The notes: generated by a model not told the origin, from the sequence alone. A stretch of 64,000 bases of DNA from JAADHX01 sp964569385 (GCA_964569385.1 CAZMUM010000015.1:39861-103860); one strand, 5' to 3'. Shown: positions 52,714 through 61,794, counted from the stretch's first letter. Numbers and translations: made by a program.

Positions 52714-53178
52714 TCAGTCGGTTAGCCGCTCCAACGCTACGAAAGGAGCCGAAACATGCGGTGCCAGCGCAAGCCGTACAGTTTCGAGTTCGTCAGCTTT
52801 CATCTCCTGCCACCCGAACCGCACCAGCTCATACGAAGGCCCGCCATCAGGGCGAACTCCACGCACTCCGTCACGCATTACGGGAATGCAAAAGACAGCG
52901 GTTGCGGTCACGCGGTTGCTGCCGCTGCTGTAGCTACCTCCGGTCGACTTGTGTGTTGTCCACGCCTCGATGCTGTCGATGGTGACGGCATTGTAGGCCT
53001 GAAGCAGCTGCCCATTGACCAGACGGATCTCAGGGTTCGAGCGGAGCTCTCTGTGGTACACCCAGACGCCAAATCCAAACAGGCCGCCAATCCCTCCGAG
53101 AAGAATCAGCACTCCTAACATCGCCCCAAAACCGCCAATAACGAGGGCCAGTAGACACGCGGCGGCCGCGGGCGCCAC
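52714..53178 (-). CDS. Hypothetical protein with one or two membrane helices
   Basis: This 154-residue protein starts at a GTG with a long hydrophobic region (residues 5-42, LLALVIGGFGAMLGVLILLG) and then a soluble part with YHRELRSNPEIRLVNGQLL and a C-terminal amphipathic helix. I do not recognise the family. A 30-codon frame ends 4 bp upstream and may be its true N-terminus shifted out of frame. Confidence 0.5.
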   Translation of the reverse strand: MAPAAAACLLALVIGGFGAMLGVLILLGGIGGLFGFGVWVYHRELRSNPEIRLVNGQLLQAYNAVTIDSIEAWTTHKSTGGSYSSGSNRVTATAVFCIPVMRDGVRGVRPDGGPSYELVRFGWQEMKADELETVRLALAPHVSAPFVALERLTD

Positions 53179-53181
53179 ACG

Positions 53182-53274
53182 CTAACGAGCAAACAGCTGC
53201 CAACGTCTTTGGGCGGCTGCCTCATCAAACTGGCGATCCCACACCATTGTGCCCTGAAAGTTCGGTTCGCTCAT
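53182..53274 (-). CDS. 30-residue upstream frame, possible displaced N-terminus
   Basis: An ATG at 53274 gives MSEPNFQGTMVWD and ends QRRWQLFAR with TAG at 53182. The charged end followed at once by a hydrophobic GTG-led frame suggests that the two were one membrane protein separated by a one-base shift. It could also be an independent small protein. Confidence 0.3.
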   Translation of the reverse strand: MSEPNFQGTMVWDRQFDEAAAQRRWQLFAR

Positions 53275-53417
53275 TGCGATCCAAACTAGCTAGAACGGGA
53301 ACAGCACGCCACTAGCCGGGTGGTCGGCACGCTGTTGCTGTCGTTCGTTTCCAGGCTCAGGTATGACCTTCCATATAAAGAGATGTTTTTCCTTCCACTT
53401 TTTGGTATCTTTAGGGA

Positions 53418-54494
53418 ATGAGATCCAGCCCCTTCAGGTTCCACGGACCTCTCGCACCGGCCGAGGTAGTAGGTCGCGATGAGGTGGTTACGGACCTCGT
53501 CCAACGCGTCACCGAGCGTCGACCTACCGTGTTGATCGCACCACGCAGGTTCGGCAAGACAAGCGTGCTTGGCCGAGTCGGCGCCGATCTCTCCGATACA
53601 ACGACAGTGATCTCGATCGACCTGTACGAGTTGCGATCCTGGGCCGATTTCGCGGCGCGAATCGACGACGCTCTCGACGGCGTGCTCGGAGAAGCCCGAA
53701 GCCGGCTCGACCGTATCGCGACCAACTTCGAGATCTCCCTCGGCGTCGTCAAAGCGCGGTTCGCGCGGCCCGATCGTCCACCGGCCGACTTGACCGCTGA
53801 TCGCCTCCTCGACTTGATCGTGGCCCACGCAATCGATTCGCCGACGGTTCTGATCTTTGACGAGTTCTCCTCGATCGCGCGGGTCGATGGCGCTGCCGGG
53901 CTCCTTCGTACGAAACTCCAGCACCATTTCTCGACAATCGGTTTGCTGTTCGCCGGGTCCGAGCCATCGACAATGCGCATGTTGTTCGCCGACTCTGACC
54001 AGCCCTTCTACGCCCAGGCCGACCTGCTCGAACTAGCGGGGCTGTCACAACGCCTCGTCGACCACCTGATCTACATTGGCTTCGAAGCAACTCCACCACC
54101 GGGGCTCGCCGCGAAACTCTTCGACTTCACCAGAGGCCACCCGCAGCGCACGATGCAGCTGGCAGACGCAGTATGGCGCCACGTCGAAGACGGCCAGGAT
54201 GACACCCACGTCTGGGGTGATGCCCTAACCAATGTGCGTTCGACGACCGCCGATGGTTTCGAACTCCGATTCTCGGGCCTCACCTCAGCCGAACAGGCCG
54301 TGATGCGTCTCGCCGCCGGCGACGGAGCCCTCCACGGCCGCCATGCCGAGCTGTTTTCGCTCAGCGCATCCTCAGCGGTAAACGCGAGACGCACGTTGAC
54401 CGATCGTGGCCAGATCGAAAAGGCAGAACGCACCGCCGTCCGAGTCGTTGACCCCCTCTTCGCCGACTGGGTACGCCGACGTTTCCCTATCTGA
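53418..54494 (+). CDS. AAA-type ATPase of the Orc/STAND-like group
   Basis: The 358-residue protein has FHGPLAPAEVVGRDEVVTDL at the N-terminus. Walker A is IAPRRFGKTSVLGRV (G-x4-GKT) and Walker B is TVLIFDEFSSIARVD. A sensor region (LLFAGSEPSTMRML) and a winged-helix C-terminus (LSASSAVNARRTLTDRGQIE) follow. This matches the ATPase_2 group found with archaeal-type or toxin-like loci; function is not settled. A -10-like TATCTT seven bases before the ATG suggests a leaderless or very short leader. Confidence 0.85.
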   Translation: MRSSPFRFHGPLAPAEVVGRDEVVTDLVQRVTERRPTVLIAPRRFGKTSVLGRVGADLSDTTTVISIDLYELRSWADFAARIDDALDGVLGEARSRLDRIATNFEISLGVVKARFARPDRPPADLTADRLLDLIVAHAIDSPTVLIFDEFSSIARVDGAAGLLRTKLQHHFSTIGLLFAGSEPSTMRMLFADSDQPFYAQADLLELAGLSQRLVDHLIYIGFEATPPPGLAAKLFDFTRGHPQRTMQLADAVWRHVEDGQDDTHVWGDALTNVRSTTADGFELRFSGLTSAEQAVMRLAAGDGALHGRHAELFSLSASSAVNARRTLTDRGQIEKAERTAVRVVDPLFADWVRRRFPI

Positions 54495-54529
54495 CACTCT
54501 CGGTGTTGACAGCAGGGTGGAAGCGGTCT

Positions 54530-55264
54530 TCAGCGGCTCATGAACACGCGCGGGGATACGCCAAGCTCCAGCTTGAAGGCGGCAACAAACGAACTGGGCG
54601 TGGCGTATCCGACAGCGAGCGCAGCCGCAGTCACCGAAGCCCCGCTGGCCATCGCCTCGACCGAGGCCAGCACCCGGGCTCGCCGTCGCCATGCTCCAAG
54701 AGCCATGTCAGTCTCGACCCGAAACAGCCGCTCGAGTGTGCGTCTGCTGGCGCCGGCTAACGCGATTGCGTCGCTCAGCGGGTTTGCCGGAGCGGCGATC
54801 ACGTGGTCGGCGAACAGCCTCGCCCGACTATCTACTGGCAGTGGCAGCCGCAACGGGTCTTCTGGAGGTGCGCCAAGCTGTTCTGCACGCAGCGTAATCA
54901 GGGCGGTCTCGGCAGGCGAGTCGAGTTTTAGTGGACAGGATTCGACGGCGTACAGCAGAAGCTCGCGACTCAGCGCCGACACGTTGATCACACGAATCGA
55001 CGGTGGAACGACACCAAGCGATGTACGCACGTAAAGACATTGGACAGCCGTGGTGTTCCGCGTGATCAATCGCACCAAGCCTCCATCGCCAACACACAAG
55101 GCACGATGAGGCAACACGGTCCACGCCTGTCGATCGGTTAGCGCCGTGAGCAAACCCGATTTCGTGTAGATGACCTGGTCCCAGCCGGCCTGGGTGGGCA
55201 ATTCCACATCGCCGGCGGGGTGAGTCACCGAGTAGCTTCTCACCACTGGATCGTCGTGTCGCAT
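54530..55264 (-). CDS. AraC-family transcriptional regulator
   Basis: The start at 55264 (MRHDDPVVRSYSV) is chosen because a -10-like GATAAT lies seven bases upstream. The longer frame would add 142 residues antisense to the VOC gene. The 244-residue product has a cupin-type N-terminus (THPAGDVELPTQAGWDQVIY) and an AraC DNA-binding domain (LAGASRRTLERLFRVETDMA, then AALAVGYATPSSFVAAFKLE). It is divergent to the VOC gene and may regulate it. Confidence 0.9.
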   Translation of the reverse strand: MRHDDPVVRSYSVTHPAGDVELPTQAGWDQVIYTKSGLLTALTDRQAWTVLPHRALCVGDGGLVRLITRNTTAVQCLYVRTSLGVVPPSIRVINVSALSRELLLYAVESCPLKLDSPAETALITLRAEQLGAPPEDPLRLPLPVDSRARLFADHVIAAPANPLSDAIALAGASRRTLERLFRVETDMALGAWRRRARVLASVEAMASGASVTAAALAVGYATPSSFVAAFKLELGVSPRVFMSR

Positions 55265-55327
55265 CCTCGACATTATCTGTCGAAACAGCGAATGTATGCC
55301 AACACCTGGCATGCCAGGATGGAAGCT

Positions 55328-55711
55328 ATGCCTGCAAACCTGAGCCATTTCGCCATCAACGCCAACGACGTCGAGACGAGTCGCAGCTTTTATGAAACGG
55401 TGTTCGGGTGGACGTTCACCGCCTATGGTCCGCCCGGCTTCTTCCAGATCCAAACTGGTACAGACGTTGACCCTGGACCCCGCGGCGCGCTCCAAGAGCG
55501 ACGACAGCTTCTTGATGGGATTGCTACTCGGGGTCTCGAGTGCACGTTCTCGGTCGATGACGTCGACGAGACACGCAAGTTGGTCACCGATGCCGGCGCG
55601 AAGATCCTGATGGAGCGATTCACCATTACCGGAGTCGGCCACCTCATCGCGTTCGAAGACCCCGGAGGCAACCCGCTCCTCGCCACGCAATACGACTTCG
55701 AGGCCGAGTAG
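55328..55711 (+). CDS. VOC-superfamily protein
   Basis: The start MPANLSHFAINANDVETSRS at 55328 follows AGGA with fair spacing. The 127-residue product has LSHFAINANDVETSRSFYETV as first module and CTFSVDDVDETRKLV, then HLIAFEDPGGNPLLATQYD as second. It is a small lactoylglutathione-lyase-like protein. The divergent AraC gene is its likely regulator. Confidence 0.88.
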   Translation: MPANLSHFAINANDVETSRSFYETVFGWTFTAYGPPGFFQIQTGTDVDPGPRGALQERRQLLDGIATRGLECTFSVDDVDETRKLVTDAGAKILMERFTITGVGHLIAFEDPGGNPLLATQYDFEAE

Positions 55712-55732
55712 GACAGAAGCTGAGCAGATACG

Positions 55733-56393
55733 TCATGTCAGCCGTCCGCGACCGCCGGAGGTTTCACGCTTGGCCCGAGCAGGTGCGGGGACGGGGTACA
55801 GAGAAACGACGCCCAGTGCAACGGCGATCAACACCGACAGTACGGTCGCACCCAGCCACAGTTCGGCGGTCCATGCCACTCCGCCGGTCTCGCTGAGTTG
55901 GTAGAGCGCCACGAGTGATCCCACGAGCACTGTGAAACTGCCGGCCCGGCGGAGACCACCGTCGCAGCAACAAGTTCATGGCCGAGGCCACCAGCACAGC
56001 GGCGGTGATGATCGAAGCGATGCCCAGAGTCTGTTGAAGCTCACCGACGTCGGTGGCCGGCTGGTCGTGGCCGACGTCGGCGGCACGCTCGAAGGCAGTA
56101 CCGGCCGCGTTGTTGAGGAATGGGGACAGATAGAGAAGGAAGAATCCTGCGAGGCTTACCAGCAGAACTACCGAGAAGATTGTGGGTAGAAAGCTTGACA
56201 AGTCCTGCTGCGGCGAAGCCTGTGTAGAGCACTCCGTGCAAGGGGGTTAAGAACGACTCGGTCTCGCCGTTGTCGTGTGCCCAACGGTCGAGGAACAGCC
56301 CGTGATCAACCACAGACCGAAGACAACACCAATGACGTGATCGCTACGTCGAAGGGTTTGGCGCTTCTCGGTGGGCGGTGAGTGGATTTTCAT
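55733..56393 (-). pseudogene. Membrane-protein gene broken by about three frameshifts
   Basis: Joined pieces read MKIHSPPTEKRQTLRRSDH, VIGVVFGLWLI, then in a second frame LFLDRWAHDNGETESFLTP, LHGVLYTGFAAAG. A third frame gives SSFLPTIFSVVLLVSLAGFF and TLGIASIITAAVLVASAMNL, and a fourth VGSLVALYQLSETGGVAW. The order and hydrophobicity fit one membrane protein of about 215 residues. With three shifts (near 56305, 56205 and 55935) it cannot be expressed. Family known to me only as actinobacterial hypothetical. Confidence 0.7.
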
Positions 56394-56527
56394 CGTGCTC
56401 CTCGGCTCGTCACAGACACCCAATATCGATCCGTCCAAGAATATCCAAAGGAAGCGTCGCTAGCCGCACGATCCGGTCGTGGGTATAGCGCCACTTACGA
56501 TCTCGCGGGCGGACTCCTCATACTGTC

Positions 56528-56959
56528 TCATTGGGTCTGTCGCCACCGCTGCACACCACCGGCCCCGTAGGCGAGTGCGTGGACGGCCCGTGTTGGTTCG
56601 ACGGCCAGGAAAGCCACGTCTGGGTCGTTTACTCCACCCGGTGCAAATTGACTGAGGTCGTAATCGAATACTCCAGCCCAAAGCCGCTTCTTCGTTGCTA
56701 GGTCGTCGTGTATCACGGCCTTGCCCCAGACGAGGAGTCCGTCTCCGGCATCGTTGGTTTCCCAGTGCATTGCAACATTCGGATTCTGTTCCACATTGCG
56801 AGCCTTGGCCGACGAGGCCGAGGTCATGATCCACATCGTGGTTCCTTCCCACGCTGGGTGCACCGGCACAACATGGGGCTCAAGGTCCACGCTCGTGGTC
56901 GCGAAATAAGTCCGGACCGAAAACCCTCGGGCGATCGCTTCTATGTCATTGACCTTCAT
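56528..56959 (-). CDS. Pyridoxamine-5'-phosphate-oxidase-like flavin/F420-binding protein
   Basis: The 143-residue product has FATTSVDLEPHVVPVHPAWE, TTMWIMTSASSAKARNVEQN and PNVAMHWETNDAGDGLLVWG. This is the split-barrel pattern of PPOX proteins binding FMN or F420. It begins 20 bp downstream of the MarR stop on the same strand, so the two are an operon. The substrate is unknown. Confidence 0.9.
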   Translation of the reverse strand: MKVNDIEAIARGFSVRTYFATTSVDLEPHVVPVHPAWEGTTMWIMTSASSAKARNVEQNPNVAMHWETNDAGDGLLVWGKAVIHDDLATKKRLWAGVFDYDLSQFAPGGVNDPDVAFLAVEPTRAVHALAYGAGGVQRWRQTQ

Positions 56960-56979
56960 CTTGATCCTTCTTTGCCTAT

Positions 56980-57420
56980 TCAGAGTCTGGTGAGCTCGTC
57001 GAGCATTACTCGCAGTTCTTCCCGGCGTTGGCCCACTGTTGGGGCGCGGTCGAGAACCGACGGCAGGACGTCATCGAGAACACCAATGGCGTCTGTCAGT
57101 AGTTCCTCACCTTGTGGCGTCAAGGTCGCTAAAGCGAGCCGAGCATCGCGAGCATTCGTGACGGTCTTCGTCATGCCGAGCCTCTCCAACGGTCGGAGGG
57201 CCCGAGTGACAGCCGACGGAGACAATCCCACAACGCGAGCGATGTCGGCCCTACTCGCTCGTCTCGCGGGAGCTTGGTCGATGGCTGAGAGGAGCCGGAA
57301 CTCGGCCAGGCTGATCCCCTTGATGGCCGAGAGGTTGCCGTCGATGATCCGCTCGAGGTTCGCGGCAGCACCGACAACTGCCAAAACCAGCTCGGGCCCG
57401 TTCCACTGATCACTACTCAT
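56980..57420 (-). CDS. MarR-family transcriptional regulator
   Basis: The start MSSDQWNGPELVL at 57420 is preferred; the longer frame adds unconserved residues. The 146-residue product has RRASRADIARVVGLSPSAVTRAL as recognition region and the wing DARDARLALATLT. It heads an operon with the PPOX gene and faces the remnant of a quinone-oxidoreductase gene, which may have been its target. Confidence 0.9.
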   Translation of the reverse strand: MSSDQWNGPELVLAVVGAAANLERIIDGNLSAIKGISLAEFRLLSAIDQAPARRASRADIARVVGLSPSAVTRALRPLERLGMTKTVTNARDARLALATLTPQGEELLTDAIGVLDDVLPSVLDRAPTVGQRREELRVMLDELTRL

Positions 57421-57529
57421 TGGAAACCCGACAATCCGTGCATGCTCACGAATATAACACGCTTTGGGTCGTGATTCCGCCGATTTCACGATGGTCAGTG
57501 AAGCACCGAATCGGAGCTGTGAGGCGTCC

Positions 57530-57775
57530 GTCAAGACTGCTCCGAGACCTGAAACCCGCAGATAGCGGCGGTCAGGCTTTCGACAAACTGATCTTCGGGC
57601 GACTGTTCGCCGAAGTTGACCAAAACGAGGTGCTGGTGGAAGTGCACTTCGCGGGGCTCAACCAATTCGACGTGGCAACATCGAAAGGCGAACACAACCG
57701 GGCCGTGGCTCGGAGCCTCAAGCCTTCCATTGTGATCTCTGGGATCGAGATGGCCGGTATCGCCCGGAGCAGCGG
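57530..57775 (+). pseudogene. Zinc-binding/quinone oxidoreductase (MDR) N-terminal remnant
   Basis: The plus frame reads VLVEVHFAGLNQFDVATSKG, EHNRAVARSLKPSIVISGIE and MAGIARSS, like the GroES-like start of a medium-chain dehydrogenase. The family text then stops abruptly and transposase sequence begins near 57800. No start codon is obvious. The gene was evidently cut by the insertion element that follows. Confidence 0.6.
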
Positions 57776-57799
57776 TGGCGGTCTCGAACGTCGCGGGCG

Positions 57800-58330
57800 C
57801 GGCCCTGCTGGCACGCGGTCGGCGGGCGGTGGTTCGTCGACGAAACCCACGTCACGGGCGCGGGCCAATGCCGCTACGTCCATCGCGCTGTTGACCAGTC
57901 TGGCCAGGTCATCGACGTGTACGTGTCCGCTCGCCGTGACGTTCCCGATGCCCGCATATTCTTCGACGCAGGGTTGGCCGCCCGTAGCGAACCCGACGAG
58001 GTGGTCACGGACCTGGCCCAGGCGTTGGAGACGGTGATCGAGGAGCTGGTTCCTGACGCGTTCCACAACACCGACCGGTATGGGAACAATCGCGTGGAAT
58101 GCGACCACGGCCGGCGCAAGGCCAGGCTCAGGCCGATGCGGGGCCTCAAGACCGATCGGTGCGCTTCGGTAGTGATCAGCGGCCACGCGTTCATTCAGAA
58201 CCTTCGCAGTGGCCACGACGAACTTGGGGTCGACGCACGAACTAGGAACCGCCAGCGCCGCGGCAGCGTTCGATGAGCTCGTCGCGGTGATCTGCTTCCA
58301 AGGGATGGGCACAGCCGACCTTTCACGTGT
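57800..58330 (+). mobile_element. IS6-family transposase remnant
   Basis: The reading WFVDETHVTGAGQCRYVHRA, VDQSGQVIDVYVSARRDVPD, NNRVECDHGRRKARLRPMRG and VISGHAFIQNLRSGHDELGV is characteristic of IS6 (DDE) transposases. The first Asp (VDET) and the Glu (RVECDHG) are present. The N-terminal zinc/HTH part is absent. Near 58235 the frame shifts to one that reads HELGTASAAAAFDELVAVIC. It is inactive, and no terminal inverted repeats were found. Confidence 0.8.
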
Positions 58331-58554
58331 CCTGATCGACCAACGCAACAGTACCGGCGGGAAACCCCTCGGCCCCCTCGGTCAGCATTCCGAAGTTGAC
58401 TGTCTCCGTCCGGTTCAGTCACTACCCGCTCTAGTCAAACAAGACCAACGATCGCAGCGACCGCGAACGATGCCCAAGTGGCCCGCCAGTGAGAGCGCTG
58501 CAGCTCAAACAGTCGGTCATCGATCCAATGCCTCTCAAGATCCACAGCCAGCCA

Positions 58555-58890
58555 TCACGCAGCAGGTTCACGACCGAGATGCACGGGCACACGTCGCTCG
58601 CCGTCATCATCAAACACAGCGACGAGCTCAAGCCGAGCCCCCATCGCATCCAAATAATCACGCAATGTCGACACCCGAACATCCTCAGCATGTTCAAGTT
58701 TCGAGACAGCACTTTGGGTTATCTCAAGCCGGCCAGCTAGCTCAACCTGGCTCAACGCTTCAGCGTGGCGCAACTCATAGAGACGAATCTCTTCAAGTGC
58801 TTCCGCACGGGACGCTGCCACAGCTTCAGCGCCACCAGTCTTGGCCAGGACCTGCTCCCGCAGTTCAGAGAAATTTCGATGTCCACTCAT
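58555..58890 (-). CDS. HigA-like XRE antitoxin
   Basis: This 111-residue protein carries a Cro/C1 helix-turn-helix: EALSQVELAGRLEITQSAVS followed by KLEHAEDVRVSTLRDYLDAM. Its ATG overlaps the toxin stop (ATGA, 58887-58890), so the toxin gene comes first, as in HigBA-type modules. It should neutralise the toxin and repress the operon. Confidence 0.9.
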   Translation of the reverse strand: MSGHRNFSELREQVLAKTGGAEAVAASRAEALEEIRLYELRHAEALSQVELAGRLEITQSAVSKLEHAEDVRVSTLRDYLDAMGARLELVAVFDDDGERRVPVHLGREPAA

Positions 58891-59246
58891 TCGATCAAAC
58901 CCTCCTCATGGAGTTCTTTCAGATAATTGTCGTACAAATCACCGGCGACAGGGATCGCCATCCGATACCAGGCATTCCATTGACCTGACTTGTCGCCGCC
59001 AAGCAACAAGATCGCATGACGCCGGGGGTCGAACGCAAACAGCACCCGTAACACACCACTCTTGCTCGCTCGAAGTTCCTTCATGTTGTTGTGCCTCGAA
59101 GCTGTGATCGAGTCGACTGCCGGGCGACCAAGATCGGGACCCTGTTCGCCGAGCAACTCAGCCCGACCGGCGATAGCCGCTTGCTGCGCGAGGTCAAGCC
59201 CGGACCACCACTGTTCGAACTGGTCGGTGAACTCAATCTCCCACAC
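58887..59246 (-). CDS. RelE/HigB-superfamily toxin (Gp49-like)
   Basis: A GTG at 59246 starts MWEIEFTDQFEQWWSGLDLA. The 119-residue product continues with GRPAVDSI, MKELRASKSGVLRVLFAFDP and HAILLLGGDKSG. This is the Gp49-like branch of RelE toxins, presumed ribosome-dependent mRNA interferases. It lies directly before its antitoxin on the same mRNA. A hint of a second, broken antitoxin-type gene lies just upstream. Confidence 0.9.
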   Translation of the reverse strand: MWEIEFTDQFEQWWSGLDLAQQAAIAGRAELLGEQGPDLGRPAVDSITASRHNNMKELRASKSGVLRVLFAFDPRRHAILLLGGDKSGQWNAWYRMAIPVAGDLYDNYLKELHEEGLIE

Positions 59247-59348
59247 CCAGCCAGTATGAGTGGTAGCTACTTAGTAGTCAAGACTCATGTCACGAACCGT
59301 TCAGGGCGGGACCGGCAACCCCGACTCTATGTGGCAGCGGTCTCCAGT

Positions 59349-59684
59349 TCAGCCTGCTGAGGCGAGGCGGACGTCGTAGTGAATGGTGAGATTCAGCGCC
59401 TTGGCGATCTCGACCAAGCGAGCAGAGCTCGCGCCTGCCTAGTCACCGGCTTCGCATCGTTGGATGGCCTGCTTAGCCAGACCCAAACGGTCAGCCAATT
59501 CCCGCTGGGTCAGACCGAGCGCTATCCGTGCCCTGATCAACGCAGTGGGAAACTCGCCGATGCCGGTCGCCTCAATCAGAGTGGCGTCAAATAACGCGTC
59601 GTGGTCAGCCAAGCCGACCTGGAAATCGTCGAGCGTCCCGTTCAACGGCGTCCCAACGTCAAACTGTGCAACACCCTCGTCCAT
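59349..59684 (-). pseudogene. XRE regulator/antitoxin with in-frame TAG
   Basis: The minus frame from MDEGVAQFDVG reads ALIRARIALGLTQRELADRL and GLAKQAIQRCEAGD, then TAG (59439-59441). It continues AGASSARLVEIAKALNLTIH to a TGA at 59349. In relatives the residue after EAGD is usually Tyr or Arg, so a single base change created the stop after the HTH. The remaining 30 codons are undamaged. Confidence 0.7.
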
Positions 59685-59689
59685 GTACT

Positions 59690-60103
59690 CACCGAAACGG
59701 CACGCCGGGCACGCCCACATCCTGCGCGAGCAGATCGACGGCGCTATCGAGTTCACAGCCGACAACAGCGACGAGGCCCAACACAACACCGCCTTCTGGG
59801 ATGACCACTGCGCGAAGGTCGAGCAGGCCGCACACTTGCGTTGTGGGACTGGATTCGGGGTTCGACCTCCGAGCGGCAGGGGCACCCTCATCGCCACAGT
59901 CCTGGGCTCGGTACCCGAGGCAAGGACTTGCCTCAGACGAATACTTGGGGTAGCCCACCGAAAGTGAGCCAGTAGCACCAGACTCGACCACGCGATACTG
60001 CCGCGCGTATTCTCCGTCGATAGCGGGCCCAGCGCGCTGCGCTTCGGCCCAACGGTGGCGTGATGAAATAGCGGGCGACGAGGAGGTGCGCGAGACTGCC
60101 TCG
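59690..60103. other. Region without a supported gene
   Basis: The plus strand reads ILREQIDGAIEFTADNSDEA and FWDDHCAKVEQAAH around 59722-59830, which looks like a protein piece but has no start and decays into Pro/Arg-rich text. It may be a remnant related to the neighbouring toxin-antitoxin debris. The rest holds only the leader of the nucleotidyltransferase gene. Confidence 0.4.
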
Positions 60104-60916
60104 ATGTCGGACGACGGTCTTCTCGAATCGGCCAGGCGCCTTGGAGCGATGATCGACTCCTCCGATGCGGACATGGTTCTCGTGACCGGGTCCGTTGCGC
60201 GGGGCCACCCGGATCAGTCATCCGACATTGATCTCTATGTCTACCGACGTCGTGATGTCCATGCGCAGCCCTCGCTCCCATCGAGTGAGGCGAAGCTCGT
60301 GTTCGCGATCCCAACGCGGACCGGGAGATTCGAGAAGTTCCGCCTCGGCGATCGCTTCGTCGATATCGAACAAATCCACTCCACCGTCTTGGATGCGGTT
60401 TGGGGACGGGTCAGAAAGGGCCGGATCGAGCCATCGGACGTCAAGCTCGGTGCCGGGATTAGAGACGCCACGGCGCTGATAGGACCCGGCGCTCTAGATT
60501 CGTGGCAGCGCCGGCTCGCCTTGACTGATCGAGTCGCGGCCTGCGAAGTGGAGCGCTTGGCCGGCCAGCTGCTGTCGCCTCGTGCGTTGTACGACTTGAC
60601 GTGGCGGAGATCGGACCAGCTCAGCTACTTCGCCCGGGTGTCGCGAGTGCTGTTGAGCGGCCTGGGCCTCTTGGGTGCGGTCAATCGTCGCTGGGTGCCC
60701 ACGGATGAACCGAAGTGGATGCCTTGGCACATCGACCAACTTCAACTCACGCCAGCCGAGACCAGGGAACGCATCGAAGCTGGGCTGACATCACCCTCCG
60801 AGGAGACGACAGAGGATATCCGGATCCTGCTGATCGAGGTCCTGGATCTCGTCGACCGGCACATCGAAGGTACCGATACGCGAGCCGCACGATTTGCACT
60901 CCAACTTTGCCCGTAG
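60104..60916 (+). CDS. Minimal nucleotidyltransferase-fold protein
   Basis: This 270-residue protein shows the polymerase-beta signature VTGSVARGHPDQSSDIDLYV near residue 25 (G-S-x9-D-x-D). GRFEKFRLGDRFVDIEQI follows with a third acidic residue, and then a long helical domain. It could transfer nucleotides to antibiotics, proteins or RNA; no substrate is evident. An AGGAGG at 60081-60086 is rather far from this ATG, so a GTG-led longer start cannot be excluded. Confidence 0.75.
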   Translation: MSDDGLLESARRLGAMIDSSDADMVLVTGSVARGHPDQSSDIDLYVYRRRDVHAQPSLPSSEAKLVFAIPTRTGRFEKFRLGDRFVDIEQIHSTVLDAVWGRVRKGRIEPSDVKLGAGIRDATALIGPGALDSWQRRLALTDRVAACEVERLAGQLLSPRALYDLTWRRSDQLSYFARVSRVLLSGLGLLGAVNRRWVPTDEPKWMPWHIDQLQLTPAETRERIEAGLTSPSEETTEDIRILLIEVLDLVDRHIEGTDTRAARFALQLCP

Positions 60917-61356
60917 CGGCGCCCGCACTTCTGCGCCCACAAACCGCGACACGCCACCGCCAGTCAGCACCCGACATCGGCCCTGGTGTGACGTGCGATA
61001 TTGACGGGTCCCGATCGTTCTTGGGCTCGCTTGAGCTCCGGCATTGCACTGAGGTGCCCGGACCAGCGTCGAGCAACAAGCCTCCGGCGGCGACTGGGCC
61101 AACTACGCCGCCGATACCGCCCGCGACCGGTTCGCGCGACCACGCCGAAAGCCACACCAGATACAACACCCCTGAGTCCACAGCGAAGCATCCAACACGG
61201 TTGGAACAATGCTCTGCACCGGTTCGAAAGAAGGCTAAGGCCCCACTTGAAACTAGTGGCAGTGGTCGCAGTGTGGTGAGTCTGATTTCGTGTCGCTGAT
61301 CGCGGTTTGTATCAGCCCGCATGGAAGGGTTCTCGTCTGTGCCCGAGGAGGCTTTG
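60917..61356. other. Region without a supported gene
   Basis: Several long frames cross this 440-base stretch, but none has family text or a ribosome site. The end, from about 61255, is probably the outer part of the IS3-like element that starts with the frame at 61357. Confidence 0.45.
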
Positions 61357-61578
61357 ATGAGTCCCCAGCCTGACAGAAAAAGGAAGCGGTTTCTGGCGCC
61401 GCAGGAGAAGTATGAGATTTGGATGCAGCTGGATCGTGGTGAGACCACGATCGCTGACGCCGCCGATTCGGCGATGGTGGATCGGTCCACGATCGCGAAG
61501 CTGCGTGTGGTGGCCCGCGACGGTGCGCTCGATGCGTTGGCGCAGTCGCTCCTACCGGTTGTCCCACCTGGTTCCTAG
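61357..61578 (+). mobile_element. IS3-type OrfA (transposase HTH) remnant
   Basis: The ATG at 61357 gives MSPQPDRKRKRFLAPQEKYE and IWMQLDRGETTIADAAD, then DRSTIAKLRVVARDGALDAL, the text of an IS3-family OrfA DNA-binding protein. It stops after 73 residues, before the leucine zipper, and no OrfB (DDE) is present. The rest of the element has been deleted. Confidence 0.75.
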
Positions 61579-61794
61579 TCGTCCGGTCGGTCCGACTGAG
61601 AGATCGAGTGTCGTATCTGCGTATTTGCAGAGAGTCGTTGATTTGCCGGTCCCCGCGTAGTCCATCTCGACGCCAACGATCTAGGGCAGTTGGCCACGCC
61701 GTCCTTGTCGGCTTGTTAGGGCCGCGCACCTGAGGTAGTTGCCGCGGGGCGAGACTCATCGGGCAAACGGAGGCCGCCATCGTCAACTGGTCTG
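61579..61794. other. Region without a supported gene
   Basis: This is probably leftover sequence at the deletion edge of the IS3-like element. I see no open frame with recognisable text, no hairpin and no promoter pair. Confidence 0.4.

Noticed and set aside
57572..58348. Long minus-strand frame of 258 codons
   Set aside because: It is the antisense of the oxidoreductase and IS6 transposase remnants and has no family text.
6381..59441. Stop-codon recoding as the reason for in-frame stops
   Set aside because: TAA, TAG and TGA are all affected, and the same codons end intact genes throughout the window.
60747..61490. Minus-strand frame of 247 codons
   Set aside because: It overlaps the 3' part of the nucleotidyltransferase gene and the IS3-like OrfA in antisense, with Ser/Arg/Gly-rich low-quality text.
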